64,000 nt of DNA from Heterocephalus glaber (GCF_000247695.1 NW_004624733.1:4818046-4882045); one strand, 5' to 3'. Shown: positions 46,132-58,426, counted from the first letter of the stretch. Notes: generated from the letters alone by a model not told the origin. Numbers and translations are program-made.

Positions 46132-46192
46132 GTTATAGTTCAATAAAACTTTATTTACAAAAAAGGCCAACCCTTGCTCTAAAATGTTTTCT
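46132..46192 (+). mobile_element. old non-autonomous DNA transposon, right part
   Basis: AGTTCAATAAAACTTTATTT followed by ACAAAAAAGGCCAACCC completes the element begun at 45645. Confidence 0.7.
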
Positions 46193-46483
46193 GCAACTTA
46201 GGTATGGGAGTGATTGTGTGCACATACATGCATGTGGATGCATACATGCTCATTCCTCATGAGGACTGATATTAAGTACTTAATAGCAATTTAATTTCCA
46301 TTAATAATTCTTCATAGATAGTGCCAAAGACAAGGATTTGCTTTGATGGACACATTATACATCTTTATAGTAGTGATATGACCACAAATATAAATGGATG
46401 AGAATGGATCATGCTACTGACCACATAAAAAAAACACCTGAAATACATAATTCCCACACTAGTCTTCAAAAATGGAAAGTTCT

Positions 46484-46624
46484 CTCTCTCCTTCATCTCC
46501 TCTCCTCTCCTCCCCTCCCCTCTGNNNNNNNNNNNNNNNNNNNNNNNNNNNNNNNNNNNNNNNNNNNNNNNNNNNNNNNNNNNNNNNNNNNNNNNNNNNN
46601 NNNNNNNNNNNNNNNNNNNNNNNN

Positions 46625-46664
<40 letters not shown>
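46484..46664. repeat. (CT)n tract with internal assembly gap
   Basis: CTCC/CT-rich sequence at 46484-46523, exactly 100 N at 46525-46624, then about 20 TC units at 46625-46664. The true repeat length is unknown. Confidence 0.97.
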
Positions 46665-46671
<7 letters not shown>

Positions 46672-47099
46672 ATCACAAAATCTCATTTACTGTATTTCTA
46701 TTTCCTTCTATCATGATGCTTTCTGGAATGTAAATATACACAGACCAAGAAAGCTTGGTTAAGCAGATTATAACTTAGCTATGATTATATTTAATGAGAA
46801 AGTAGTCAAATAATACTCTAAAGACTGTTGCTATGATGAATTATTTTTAAAAGAATCTTTTAATTACATATTTGTGTTGTACAAAAATATGTTTTTCCAA
46901 TTTCATACATATGGTAAATCCCTTTTTAGCTCTTTTTCTCAGGTTATATACAATTAAAACTTTTTCTCACAAAACTGACAGCTGAAAAATACCACCATAC
47001 ACTATTGTTGTATTTTTTCTATTTTCCTGTAAATTTTAAAGCAAGTAGACAGCTAATGCAAATGTAGGAGTAGGACAGGAAACACCAGCTTCATGGTCT
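46665..47099. other. unassigned AT-rich sequence
   Basis: Nothing firmly recognised. 46853-46930 may be a weak antisense L1 3' end. Confidence 0.35.
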
Positions 47100-47226
47100 G
47101 ATTAGCAGTGCCCCATATTTGTTTTAATGTTCTGCTGTCACCATCACAAAATTCTTAATAATTATGAACAAGGATCTCATACTTTATTTTTCTCTGGGCC
47201 CCAAAATTATGTAGCTGGCCCTCCAG
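47100..47226 (-). mobile_element. hAT-type MITE remnant, antisense
   Basis: AAATTCTTAATAATTATGAA, CAAGGATCTCATACTTTATT, then TGGGCCCCAAAATTATGTAG and CTGGCCCT, complement of a MER-type element whose terminus reads AGGGCCGGCT. The exact family is uncertain. Confidence 0.55.
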
Positions 47227-47422
47227 GACAAGATGTGAATTCAATAAAACCATGAAGCAGTTTAAGACAGTTCAAGTCCTGAAATATCAATAAAATATTC
47301 ATTTTCTTCACTTCAAAGGAAGCCACCTGCTAAGGTGCCCAAGAGAATAAGCAAAAAATTATCATTTCATTTTTGAAAAATAATAATTTTTGTGATTTTG
47401 TTTCTTCTTAAAATGTGGAAAA

Positions 47423-48839
47423 TGGGAGGAGCTGAGCCACCAAGGAGTCAAGCCTTTGCCTCAGCCCCACCTCCACCCCACAGCTCCCATTTATAGCTGC
47501 TGGCCAGGCCGGTACCTGGATCCACATGACAGAGGCACAGGGGGTCATAAAGGCTGTTGTTCTGAGCTCCAGAACATAGTGCAGAAGTGAAAAACAGAGA
47601 GAGGGCCTCTCTGAGGCTCCTTGATGAAAACTGAAGCCCACTGGAAAAGTGAAGAAAATCTCTGCAATGAAGGCGCACCAGACCACTGTAGTTGGTAAGT
47701 TGGAGGGATCATCACTGCCCATGGGAACCTGGACTATCTTCAGGAGAAGGGCAGCTAGAACCTGCAAAAGAACCTTGCAGAATTCAACCCAGCAGGAGGT
47801 CAGGGAGATCAACTTGGCCCTTGCAGCCAGAAATCAGCCTGAATCTTAGTGGACTGTTTCAGGCTTGCTGAGACTACTTGACCTTCATCTACACACTGCT
47901 GCCCTCATTGTCTACTGTGATAGCAGAGATGTACCCTGAAGGATGCCCTTTACTTTTATTTTTATTTTTTTCAAAGTTATTTTTTTCTCTTATTTTTAAT
48001 TTTTATTTATTTTTTTCAATTTATTTTTTCTCTATTTTCTTTTTCTCTTTTATTTTCTCTCTCTCTCTCTCACTCTCTTGCTCTCTCTCTCCCACCTTGT
48101 TCTTCATCTCTCTCTTTGTTCCTGTTCCTGTCCTAATGCAGATTTCTTTTTTCTTTCTTTTTCTTTTCTTATCTCTTTTTCATTCTCTTGATTGTCATTA
48201 GTTTTATAGGGAAGTGAATACAGTTTCTAGCTTCCCTGTTGCTGTTAGTCTGTTCTGTTCTTGTCTTTATTCTTTCATTTGGTCTTTTCTTCTTGTCTTC
48301 AACAGTTTCCCAAAGTTTGCATGATCCTCCTGTGTCCTCTGGCCTCACTTCTAACCTTTCCCTATCCTTCTACCTATCTATCCCTACCTCTCCAACTCCT
48401 TCTAAGTCCTCATACAAAAGGGTAAAGTTGCTATATTGAAGAGTTTACTCACTACAAACATAACTTGGGCTGGTCCTCAATTTTTATTTAATTCACATGG
48501 TTAAAGGTGATAGATTAATAGCTACCACAAAATGTCATTTTCTAAGCTATGTTTAATGCTATTGTTGTTGCTGATTGTATAACTTGGGCAAAGGTATTGT
48601 AATTGATCTAATCAGTTGTCCTTCCTGGTATAATGAAAATGAGATTGCCTCAGAGTCATTAGAGACTCAAAACCTAAAGACCAGCCATATCTGGAAGACA
48701 CCTCTGAGAAGTAATCATTCCATAAGAGTTTTAAATAAAAGCAACAAAGATACTTACAATAAGCAATATTGAAGTATCAACCTAGGAATTTAACAAAAAA
48801 CAGCACCAACAACAAAAATAGTAATAAGAAGACACCTAA
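47423..48839 (+). promoter_or_regulatory. L1 5'UTR / internal promoter region
   Basis: GC-richer start (GGGAGGAGCTGAGCCACC, with GAGGCACAGGGGGTCATAA), then about 230 bp of almost pure pyrimidine (TTTTATT and CTCTCT units, 47950-48180), then AT-rich leader. L1 5'UTRs carry the Pol II promoter; here it is inferred by position. The 134-codon minus frame at 47408-47812 is a by-product without a domain. Confidence 0.75.
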
Positions 48840-49863
48840 GCAAGGTGCAAACCCAGAATTCCAGCTCACCAAAGGCAAGTTCTGGGGGAAATGAGGTGGA
48901 AAAACCTGATAATCAATCACCAGGAAGTAACAAAGCAGATGAATGAGGCTCTAGAAAAATTCAAAACAGAAATAATTTACCACATAACTACAGAGATAAT
49001 GAGCAGAATGAAAGAAAAATAGAGACTCTAGAACAGAAACAGATAAAAAAATAGATGAGCTCAGGACCATGATGGAAGCCATGAATTCCCAACATAGGAA
49101 AGAAATGGAATCCATGAAACACATTCAAACAGATATCCAAGAGATTAAAAACTCTATTGAAAGTGTTCACAGCAGAATGAGCCAATGTGAAGAAAGAATA
49201 TCAAATATAGTGACCATGAAAAGAGAGATCTCTTTAAAATAGGAAGGGACCATGAGAAATTGATCCAGCAGCACCTAGATGACACAAAGACAAATAACAT
49301 AAGACTGATAGGAGACCACAAAAAAGCAGGAGAAAGTATAAATGCCATTAAAAAAAACTGGTCACAAAATTAATGACAGAAAACTTCCCAAACAGAGGAA
49401 AAGAATTTGACATACAGATAAGTGAAGCATGTAGGGCTTCAACTAGCCATGATTAAAAAAACCTACACCTAGAGATATAATAGTCAAGATACTAGAAACC
49501 CAACAGAAGAATGAAATACTACAAGCACTTAAAGAAAAGAAACAAATCACATACAAAGGAAAGCCCATCAGAATCACAGCAGACTTTTCAACACAAACAC
49601 TCAAGTCAAGGAGAGCCTGGAGTGAAGTGTTTCAAGCCCTGAAAGAAAACAACCTCCAACCTAGATTGATGTATCTTGCAAAACTATCTTTCAAAATTGA
49701 TGAGGAAATAAGATACTTCCACAAAAAAGAACACCTGACAAACTTCATGAATACCAAACCAGCACTCCAAACAATTCTAAGCAATATCCTAGAAAAAGAC
49801 AATGAAGGTCACAAGCCCATGAGGCCCAACAGAGCAAAGGAATCAGGCAAAGCAAAAAATTAA
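48840..49863 (+). pseudogene. L1 ORF1 remnant
   Basis: ORF1p is the RNA-binding chaperone that coats L1 RNA. The C-terminal domain is clear at 49627-49863 (FQALKENNLQPRLMYLAKLS, then IDEEIRYFHKK and a TKPALQTILSNIL segment). Upstream, 49500-49626 reads as the end of the RNA-recognition part (ILETQQKNEILQALKEKKQI). 48900-49220 reads as a Glu/Lys/Met-rich coiled coil. Stops (for example around 49020 and 49240) and frame changes break it, and no intact start is visible; the 5' edge is my estimate. A Lys-rich tail ends at 49863. Confidence 0.85.
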
Positions 49864-49916
49864 AGGCGGGGTGGGGGGGGGATAAAAAATAAAAGAGCCA
49901 ACAATAGAAAAATAAC
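49864..49916 (+). other. ORF1-ORF2 spacer with G-run
   Basis: 53-bp spacer containing a G-rich run (GGCGGGGTGGGGGGGGG at 49865-49881) before the ORF2 ATG. Confidence 0.8.
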
Positions 49917-52900
49917 ATGGCAAGGATAAGGCAATACATATCAGTTATAACCATCAATGTTAATGGGCTCAATTCACCAATCAGAAGAAATAGACTGGCA
50001 GAATGGATTAAGAAGCAAAATCCAACAATATGCTGTATACAGGAAACACACCTAATTCAAAATAAAATTCATAGACTGAAAGTAAAAGGATGGAAAATAG
50101 TTATCCATGCAACAGAAACCCAGAAAAAAAGCAGGGGTAGCAATCCCATTTGCAGACAAAGTACATTTCAAACCTAAACTAATTAAGAGAGACAAAGATG
50201 GTCACTACATCCTTGTGAAGGGAACAATACAAGAGGAGGAGATGACAATCAAAATATATATGCACCAAATATGAGTGCCCCCAATTATACAAAACAAATA
50301 TTAATGGACATGAAAACCCAAAAAAGCAATAATACAATTGTAGTGGGGAACCTCAATACCCCACTGCTACAAATAGACAGCTCATCTAGACAAAAAAATC
50401 CATGAAATACTAGAACTGAATCAAGATTTTGAACAATTAGACTTGATAGATGTCTACAGATTATTCCACCCCACAAAATCAGAATATGCATTCTTTTCAG
50501 CTGCACATGGGTCTCCAAAATAGACCTCATGCTAGCTCATAAAACATGTTTAAGCAAATGCAAAGAAATTGAAGTTATCCCCTGTATATATTCAGATCAT
50601 AATGCAATTAAATTGGAGATCAATAGTATAATAAAGGAAGAATTCCACAAACACATGGAAATTGAATAACACTCTCCTGAAAAACCAATGGGTCACAGAG
50701 GAAATTAAAGAAAAAAATAGATAGTTTCTACAATTAAATGATAATGCCAATACAACATACAGGAATCTATGGGACACAATGAAAGCGTTTCCACAAGGGA
50801 AATTCATAGCAGTGGATGCCCATGCTAGGAAAACAGAGGGGGTTTAAATAAACAACCTAATGCTGAACCTCAAGCTCCTAGAAAAAGAGCAGAACAAACC
50901 CAAAGCTCATACAAGGGAGGAAATTATAAAGACCAGAGCAGAAATCAATGCAATGGAGACTAAGAACAATACAAAAAATCAGTGAATCAGAGAGTTGGTT
51001 TATTGAAAGAATAAATAAAATAGATAAACCCTTAGCCAACCTAATCAAAAAAAGGAAAGAAAAGGCTCAAATTCATGCAATTAGGAATGAAAAAGGTGAA
51101 GTCACAGCAGATCCAGAAGAAATCCAGAGGATCATCAATACCTACTTTAAGAACCCTGTAGTCTAATAAAATGGAAAACACAAGAAATGTACAGATTCCT
51201 AGATACATACAAATTACCCAAGTTGAACAAAGAAGATATAAAAATTCTAAACACCCTGATTACAATGAGTGAAATTGAAAATGTAATTAAAAATTTACCA
51301 ACAAAGAAAAGCCAAGGTCCTGATGGCTTCACTGCTGAATTCTACAAGACATTTAGAGAGGAACTATTGCCACTACTGTTTAAACACTTCAATGAAATTG
51401 AAAGGAAAGCAATACTCCCAAATTTATTCCTGGAAGCAAGGGTTACTTTGATTCCAAAAGCAGAGAAAGACCCAACCAAAAAAGAGAACTACAGGCCAGT
51501 CTCCCTAATGAACATAGATGCAAAAGCCCTCAGTAAGATACTGGCAAACAGAATACAGAGTGTCATCAAGAAGATCATATGCCCTGACCAAGTCAGATTT
51601 ATCCCAAGGATGTAAGGAAGGTTCAACATATATAAATGAATAAATAACTCTCCAGAAGACTGGAATAGATGGTCTTTATTTTAATCGATACATGCTATCT
51701 ATGAAAAACCAACAGCCAGCATCATACTAAATGGTCAAAAACTGAAAACCTTCATGCTAAAATCAAGAACAAGACAAGGATATCCACTATAATCACTCTT
51801 GTTCAATATAGTTCTTGAAACATTAGTTACAGCAATTAGACAAGAGAAAGAAAAGGAAGAAAGATTGGAAAGGAAGAAGTTAAACTGTCATTATTTGCTA
51901 ACGATATGATACTCTACATAGAATACTCAAAAATCTCCACCAAAAGACTTCTAGACTTAATTGACAGATTTAGTAGAGTAGCTGGATACAAGCTCAACCC
52001 TCAAAAATCAATAGCCTTCTTGTAAACAAATAACAGACTTACTGAGGGAGAAATTAGAAAAATAATTCCTTTCATAATAGCATCCAAAAAAATGAAATAT
52101 TTAGTAGTCAATCTAATTAAGGAAGCAAAAGACCTTTACAGTGAAAACTACAGCACTCTGAAAAAAAGAGATTGAAGAAGAAATAAGAAAATGGAAAGAC
52201 ATCCCTTGTTCCTGGGTCGGAAGAACCAATATAGTGAAAATGGCCATACTTCCAAAACTACTGTATAGACTTAATGCAATGCAGATTGAAATTCCAACAA
52301 TGTACTTCACAGACCTAGAGAAAACAATCCAAAAATTCATTTGGAACCAGAAGAGACCTAGAAAAGCAGAATCAATTCTAGGCAATAGAGTCATGACAGG
52401 GGGTATCACAATCTCCAACTTGAAACTATACTACAAAGCTACTGTAATAATAACAGAATGGTACTGGAAAAAAAAACAAAAAAACAGCACCAAGAATCAG
52501 TGGAATAGATTAGAAGATACAGAAACAACTCCAGACATACTCAGCTATCTCATCTTTGACAAAGGAGCCAACCATCCTCACTGGAGGAAAGGTAGCCTCT
52601 TTAATAAATGGTGTAAAAAACTGAATTTCAACCTGCCAAAGATTAAAACTAGATGCATATCTATCACCATGCCTATCACCATGTACTAAACTAAGATCAA
52701 AGTGGATTAAAGATCTAAATATTAAAACAGAAACACTAAACTTGCTGGAAGATAAGTTAGGTAGAACTCTTGAAGACATTGGCATAGGAAAAGACTCTAT
52801 GAACAAAACCTCAGTAGCACGGGAACTAACACAAAAATCAACAACTGGGATCTCATCTTATTAAAAAGCTTCTGCACTGCAAGGGAAACCACCAACAGAG

Positions 52901-53622
52901 CTAAGAGACAACCTACAACATGAGAAAAAATTTTTACTAGCTACTCCTCAGACAAATGACTGCTATTGAGAATATACAAGAACTTAAAAAAAATCAGACC
53001 CCCCCCAATTTAAAGACCCAATTCAAAAATGGGCATCTGAAATGAAAAGACATTTCTCAGACAAAGAAGTAAAAGTAGCAAATAAACATATGAAAAAATG
53101 TTCAACATTACCTGTCATTGGAGAGGTGTAGATAAAAACAACACTAAGATTCCATCTCACCCCAGAAAAAATGGCTGCTATCAAGAAATCAACCAATAAC
53201 AAATGCTGGCAGGGGTGTGGGGAGAAAGGAACCCTTCTCCATTTTTAGTGGGAGTCTAGTGTGCTGCAATCACTGTGGAGATCAGTATGGAGATACCTCA
53301 AAAAACTAGGACGGGAAGTTCCATTTGACCCAGCTATTCCCCTGCTGGGTATCTTCCCAAAGAACTAGAAGAATCATACCACAGTGATATATGCTCACCC
53401 ATATTTATACTGGCACAGTTTGTAATAGCTAAAACTTGGAAACAGCCCAATTGGCCATCAACTGGAGACTGGATAAAGAAGATGTGGGATTTTTTTTAAT
53501 ATAAAATGGAGTACTACTCAGCCATAAAGAATGAGAAACTAGAGACATGTATAGCTAAGTGGATGCACATTGAGACCATACTCTTCAGTGAAATAAATGG
53601 GACACACATGTGTAAATACTGA
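49917..53622 (+). pseudogene. L1 ORF2 (endonuclease / reverse transcriptase), broken
   Basis: ORF2p nicks target DNA and reverse-transcribes L1 and SINE RNA. The ATG at 49917 opens the APE-like endonuclease (SVITINVNGLNSPIRR, CCIQETHL with the catalytic Glu). A frame change follows in the A7 run at 50124-50130. The RT domain starts near 51187 ([13 protein letters not shown], then [20 protein letters not shown]). A TAA stop at 51613-51615 replaces the expected Gln codon. At 51894-51905 the active site reads F-A-N-D where F-A-D-D is expected. 52234-52689 holds the post-RT region ([15 protein letters not shown]), and 52849-53622 the cysteine-rich C-terminus, with TGA at 53620. It cannot make a working enzyme. 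Confidence 0.93.
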
Positions 53623-53950
53623 ATAGTTTCTCTGGTGTGAGAAACTTAAAACGTAAATAAGGATCAAAATGTATATTTAATTACGTGAAGTAGGAAGAAA
53701 AGGTCTAAAGGGGTAGGGAAAGTGGCAGGGGGTAGGGGAAAGGAAAGAAGGGAAAGAAAAAAATATAAAAAAAGGAAAAAATGGAAACAAAGTCTTTGTA
53801 AATAGGGAAGGGTGAAGGGGTTGAAGAGAAGACAGGGGAATGGGAAAAAAATAAGAACCAAGATGCATCATATAAAGTTACAAGTTCCCAATGATGAATG
53901 TAACTGTATTATATACCTAAAATGTACCGATAAACTTAATGAAAAAAAAA
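53623..53950 (+). other. L1 3'UTR with G-rich polypurine tract and poly(A)
   Basis: Purine-rich 3'UTR. At 53710-53738 four G-runs (GGGG, GGG, GGGGG, GGGG) could form a G-quadruplex, a feature known from many L1 3'UTRs. It ends AATGTACCGATAAACTTAAT then A-run at 53942-53952. Confidence 0.85.
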
Positions 53951-53962
53951 AATGTGGGAAAC

Positions 53963-54246
53963 AGCTAGCTTGATTATGTCACATTCACTTTCTTCTACAC
54001 TTTCAATGATTTTCCTAATAGAGTGAATGGACATGAAGATTAATGTAAATCTTACTGTGTTAGAGGAAAGACAGGTCTATCCTTCAACATGACCAGGCTT
54101 TGGAGCAAGTGTGAAAATGCAAATTGGTGACACATGGGCCCAGTACTTTTTATTCTCATAGTTGTGAATATTTTTCCAATTCTGAGCCTTTAATAAGGAT
54201 TACCTTAACTCTAAACATCTATCTGACCCAAAAATCCTAAAATAAA
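53963..54246. other. unassigned sequence
   Basis: Nothing recognised. Confidence 0.4.
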
Positions 54247-54248
54247 TA

Positions 54249-54432
54249 CCGTGGTACCTCAGTTCATGAGTGCTTCTGCTGGCAACAATTCAGTTTACAA
54301 ACAGAAGCATTAGGCAAAATTTTACTTCCTTTTGCAAACTCCATATCACTGCCATCTTCCCTTCATGAACATGAATGGCTATCTTCCCCAGAATCATGGA
54401 CCAAATTAAATTCATGAACGGAGGAACCACCG
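54249..54432 (-). mobile_element. Tigger-like MITE, copy 2
   Basis: Inverted ends CCGTGGTACCTCAGTTCATG and TTCATGAACGGAGGAACCAC-CG, with TA on both sides (54247-54248 and 54433-54434). The inside carries the complements of the AAGATGGC and TTTGCAAAC blocks seen in the other two copies, so it is drawn on the minus strand. No transposase. Confidence 0.82.
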
Positions 54433-56219
54433 TAACATGACAGTTAGGACTGACAAGGAGCTAGCCATAGGAAAGCTTCGGCAAAATGTGAGTAAGCTAA
54501 AAGCAACAGGTATAGCCAGTAACAAAAACAAATGGTTGCCTTTTTTGGAGCTTACCATTATAAAGTATATTAAAATAGGCAAATGATAAGTGAGGAAATA
54601 TAGCAAAAGGAGGGATGGGAAATTTTTACTGATGCATCCTGAGCTCCTAAAACAATAGTCAGTGCTCAAGAAAGTATTCTTTGAATGAATAACTGAATCA
54701 TTGGGAGGATTTACGTTGTACTTGGCTTTAAACACCCAAAACTGTTCCTGCTGAGTAAAAGCAGCTACAAATCAAAAGCTTAGAGAGAAAAAATAGGCTG
54801 CAGCAGAGAGTAGTGACTTGTAATTATCTTGCAAAACCTCAAAGAATTTGAGCTAGGTTTGAAAACCAGGAAGATGACAGGAATTGTGAATCCCTCTGAT
54901 ATGCACCATTTGTACTTCCTAACTCTTTTTTAAAATATGGAAACCCAAAACGTAACCACAAAGCCTGCTTCAAACGTACAGTTAACTGGTACAGGTCAGT
55001 GCACAGGTTAAACCAAAGCTGTCTTCTAACAGCCAAACACTACTATGCTAACAGGTCAGCTAATGGTGCTTAATCCTTGCTGGATGCCTTAGGCTTAAAT
55101 ATGGCTTTATCGGCTTATTTGTGACTATTCCTCACATCAGGGGCCCAATTACCTCTTTAGTGCTCCCTTGTCATCCCTTCCAGGGCAGAAGACTCTTAAT
55201 AGCTCTCAGACTGGGCCATTCTCTGCCTTCTTCCAACCCCTGTTTCCCACTGTCTGGCCTGAATTTAGTCACAAAACACATTTGTTCCATTATTCCTTCT
55301 GCTCTGAACCTTACACTGAAGGATCTTGTATATGTGGGCCTGCTAGGGTTGTTTAGTTTTGTTTTGAATGTTTCACCGGGAACTCTGTGCTTCTGTCATT
55401 TCATGTCAAGTATGGATCAAATCTGCCCAGAGCCCCTCCAAGCTCCCTCTCCTACACAAAGTTGGCACAACAAAATATGAGTGAAAATGCTTCATATGCC
55501 ACGAAGTGCTATGCGGCTGGGACCAGGTGTGAATCTCGATGTTTCTGGGCATGACCAGGCAGCTCTTGGGGTAGGTTTACTACTACTTATTACTCTTAAC
55601 GAATCAGCCAACTCAAGGTTACATGAGCCAAAAATGAGACCTTGCTATATTCATTACGGGGAACAAACACCAACAAGGCAGGCCTCAGAAAGGACCAGAA
55701 AGTGGACAGCCTTGGAAAGCCACGCTCCAAGTTAACATAGGCTCTTTGTAAGCCTACTTTCTTCTGAGCTTTTTCTCTGACTCATTTCCTCTGTTCCTCA
55801 CCATACTTTATGAAATACAGCCATATATACTTCTGGCTTTCCCTGTGACACCTCCATCCCCCCAATACTCTTGGTTTTAATATCACAATTCCAGTCAGAT
55901 TGCTAAGTGCAAGTAAGGTGCCCATTTCTAAACTAACGGCCAAGGCCAAAGGCCTTATTAGGAGGAACCCACCCCCTTTACTGATGCCCAGAGTCTGTCA
56001 TGGGCTCTGGAGATGTGTCAGGGGAAACACACACACCAAGTACAACAAAATTTAACCTAAGGAAAGAGGCATCTGAAGCTCATAGTCTATTTCACATTCA
56101 AGAAGTTAGCATCTAAGAACTAATTTTAAGTACATTAAAAAGTCTGCTATGCAGATTGTCCTAAACGCAGGACTTAGGAATTGATAATGGGAGTCTTAAA
56201 GCACAGGGGCTGAAAGTCT
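54433..56219. other. unassigned sequence
   Basis: No gene recognised. 54640-54695 has an L2-like end (GTCAGTGCTCAAGAAAGTAT, then TTTGAATGAATAACTGAAT). A 119-codon frame at 55121-55480 and an 84-codon frame at 55481-55735 lack domains, although the latter keeps some CpGs. Confidence 0.4.
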
Positions 56220-56224
56220 GCAAA

Positions 56225-56680
56225 CATATCTGTATTGGTTTCCTACTTAGTTTGCTGTAACAAATTACCACGAGGATGGTGGCCTAAAGTGAGAAAAATC
56301 CCAACATCTGGGAATCCCTGTAAGGCTCTAAGAAGGACTGTCCTGGATTCTTTCAGCTTCTGACTTGAAGTCATGTAACTCCCAGTTCTGCCTCTGTCTT
56401 CACATCACCATCTCCTCATCTGTCTCTTTCGTTTTTGCTGCAGAACCTACTTCCTACATGCTAACACACACTCCACTCCCGAGCCACACCCTGGACCTCT
56501 TCCTCTTTTTGTTTCCTACAACACTAATCCTTAAATTTACAGCCAAGTTGGTTAATTTGGAATGGTTTCATCTCTAGACCCTTAATCACACCAACAAAGA
56601 CTTTTTCAAAATAAGGTCACACTTGCAGGCTCCAGGAGTCAGGACCTGGACATATGTTTTGGTGAGGGCCACCATTTGAT
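56225..56680. mobile_element. old mammalian interspersed repeat (MaLR-like)
   Basis: GTTTGCTGTAACAAATTACC then ACGAGGATGGTGGCCTAAAG is the start of a widespread mammalian repeat. It ends with AATAAGGTCACACTTGCAGG and GAGGGCCACCATTTGATCCA. Family and strand are not settled. Confidence 0.5.
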
Positions 56681-58411
56681 CCAATGCAGCATCTGTTTCT
56701 CTACAGAGCAGGACTCCAAAGCTCAGAATACATGCACCTATATGAAGATGACTTTTTGTTTGTGGTTAAAGGATGTGAAAATGCACACAGTCTTCCCCAA
56801 CTTTGGAGGAAGATGACAAGAATCATGGAGGGATGGACTCTCTCACTTCAGGAGGAGCATAATATTTTGGGAAGCAGCAAACATACGACTTCTGGATACA
56901 CAGACAAGAGAAACTCCCCTGACAAACCTCAAAAATCACCAAGGACAAAGGTGACAGGGCCAAGTGCCTTCCAAAAATTAGTGTTATTGTGATGATTGCT
57001 GTTCTATTATTAACCCCTATAGGTTGGTGTGTCCTGATGTATCTTAGTTTTGATTATATATGCATATACAAAACATTCACATTTTCAGTTCATTTTTTCC
57101 TAATAATTTAACTTCAAACAAAAATCACCAAAGTTTTTCAAAGGATGAAAAGTTTTATAATAAGGAAAGCAAAATATTAGTCCCCTAACACCTCCAAGTA
57201 TATTAGTTTTATTGGCTGAATTTTCCCCCTGAATAGCACAAAAAGAAAATCAATAGGCAAGGGATAAACAGGCTTCAATGTGACCACCATTTATTGCCAG
57301 CACCCTACTCTTTAAAATTCCTGTGTGAACAACTAGATGAGTACAAAAGAACCAATCCTATTAACTTTGATGTATAGCATCCCCAGTCTACCAAAACAGC
57401 TTGAGAATTCTTGTGTCTGAGGGAAATGAAAACCAAAAAGAGTAGCTAAATGTAAAGAATAAAGATAGATTTTTCCCTCTTCCACAATTTTGCTCAGCAT
57501 CAAATTTACTTGATTAGAGTGATTAAGATATATGACCAATAATATTTCTCAAATCTAATGAGTATAAGCAGTGAAGAAAAATTATATTACTTTCTTCACG
57601 GAGGAAAAAGGATTCTTAATAGAAGTAAAAATGTAACATTTACTTTAATATTTTGTTGGGTATTATCTCCATCAAGTAATTATGGGTGTTTTAGTGATTG
57701 TGTGATATTGTAAGTATATGAAAACACCTGGCTATGAACCTCAGATTGAATCTGTCAAACTGTTCTCATTTCTCCATCTTTATTACAGCTGACCAGACTA
57801 TAGTAAGACTGGCCATAGGTTTTACTAATGGACATAGTCTCCTTACTGTTTGTCCTGACTCCATCTCTAATAAGCATATGATGAAATAAACCCTCACATT
57901 CCTCTTACCTTACACCTTGTAATTTTTTAAAATGTGTTTTTGTATGATCTTGTTTGACGTGAGAAGGCATTTTCCAACATTCCTTCCCTTTGGAATTCCT
58001 GGGCTTATGACTTTGAGAGGTTGTGGTTCATTGTCTGGGACTGCAGTCTGTAATCCCACTGGGGAAGTCTGAGCCCATCCAGCTGCTGAACTTCATCATG
58101 CAGAGGACGGGACGGGCACATGTAGCTGAGTGATACAGACTAGGAGCAGCTGGGGTTTGGAGTTGAAATGCAGAAGACATCAGGGAGGTCCCACAGGACA
58201 CGGTGGGGCTTCAAGTTGAGTGGGCAGGTACCCAAGAGAGTGACCCGGGCAGCCAACACCAGGGAATCCCTGTGAGGGGTCATCTTCTAAGGGCACATAG
58301 CAGTCTGGGATGCATGGAGCCCTGCATTTGAAAAACAGTTTTTGCCATAACCACATATCTTTATGGCTCATTGTGTTTAATCTTTTTCTTAAAATAAACT
58401 CATTTACATAA
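56681..58411. other. unassigned sequence
   Basis: A 102-codon frame at 56684-56992 (+) has no domain. The rest is AT-rich with a short GC-richer block at 58010-58330. Nothing named. Confidence 0.4.
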
Positions 58412-58426
58412 AAGATAAGTCTATTT

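Larger units (their letters stand above)
47423..53950 (+). mobile_element. full-length L1 LINE retrotransposon (inactive)
   Basis: About 6.5 kb with every L1 part in order: 5'UTR with a pyrimidine tract, ORF1 remnant, short spacer, ORF2, purine-rich 3'UTR and poly(A). AAATGTGGAAAA (47411-47422) and AAATGTGGGAAA (53951-53962) are the target-site duplication, with one mismatch, so the insertion is bounded at both ends. Frame breaks in ORF1 and ORF2 make it immobile. The 3' ends at 1-1101, 12158, 29640, 38839 and 60888 belong to the same or closely related families. Confidence 0.93.

Noticed and set aside
46365..46762. Several open frames of about 75-111 codons with Arg-Glu or Ser-Leu repeats
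   Set aside because: They cross 100 N and translate a CT/GA microsatellite.
47408..47812. 134-codon minus-strand frame
   Set aside because: It lies in the antisense of the L1 5'UTR and has no domain. An antisense L1 transcript is possible, but no protein is supported.
55481..55735. 84-codon frame with several CpGs as a possible exon
   Set aside because: No recognisable domain, no convincing splice sites, and composition close to the surrounding sequence.
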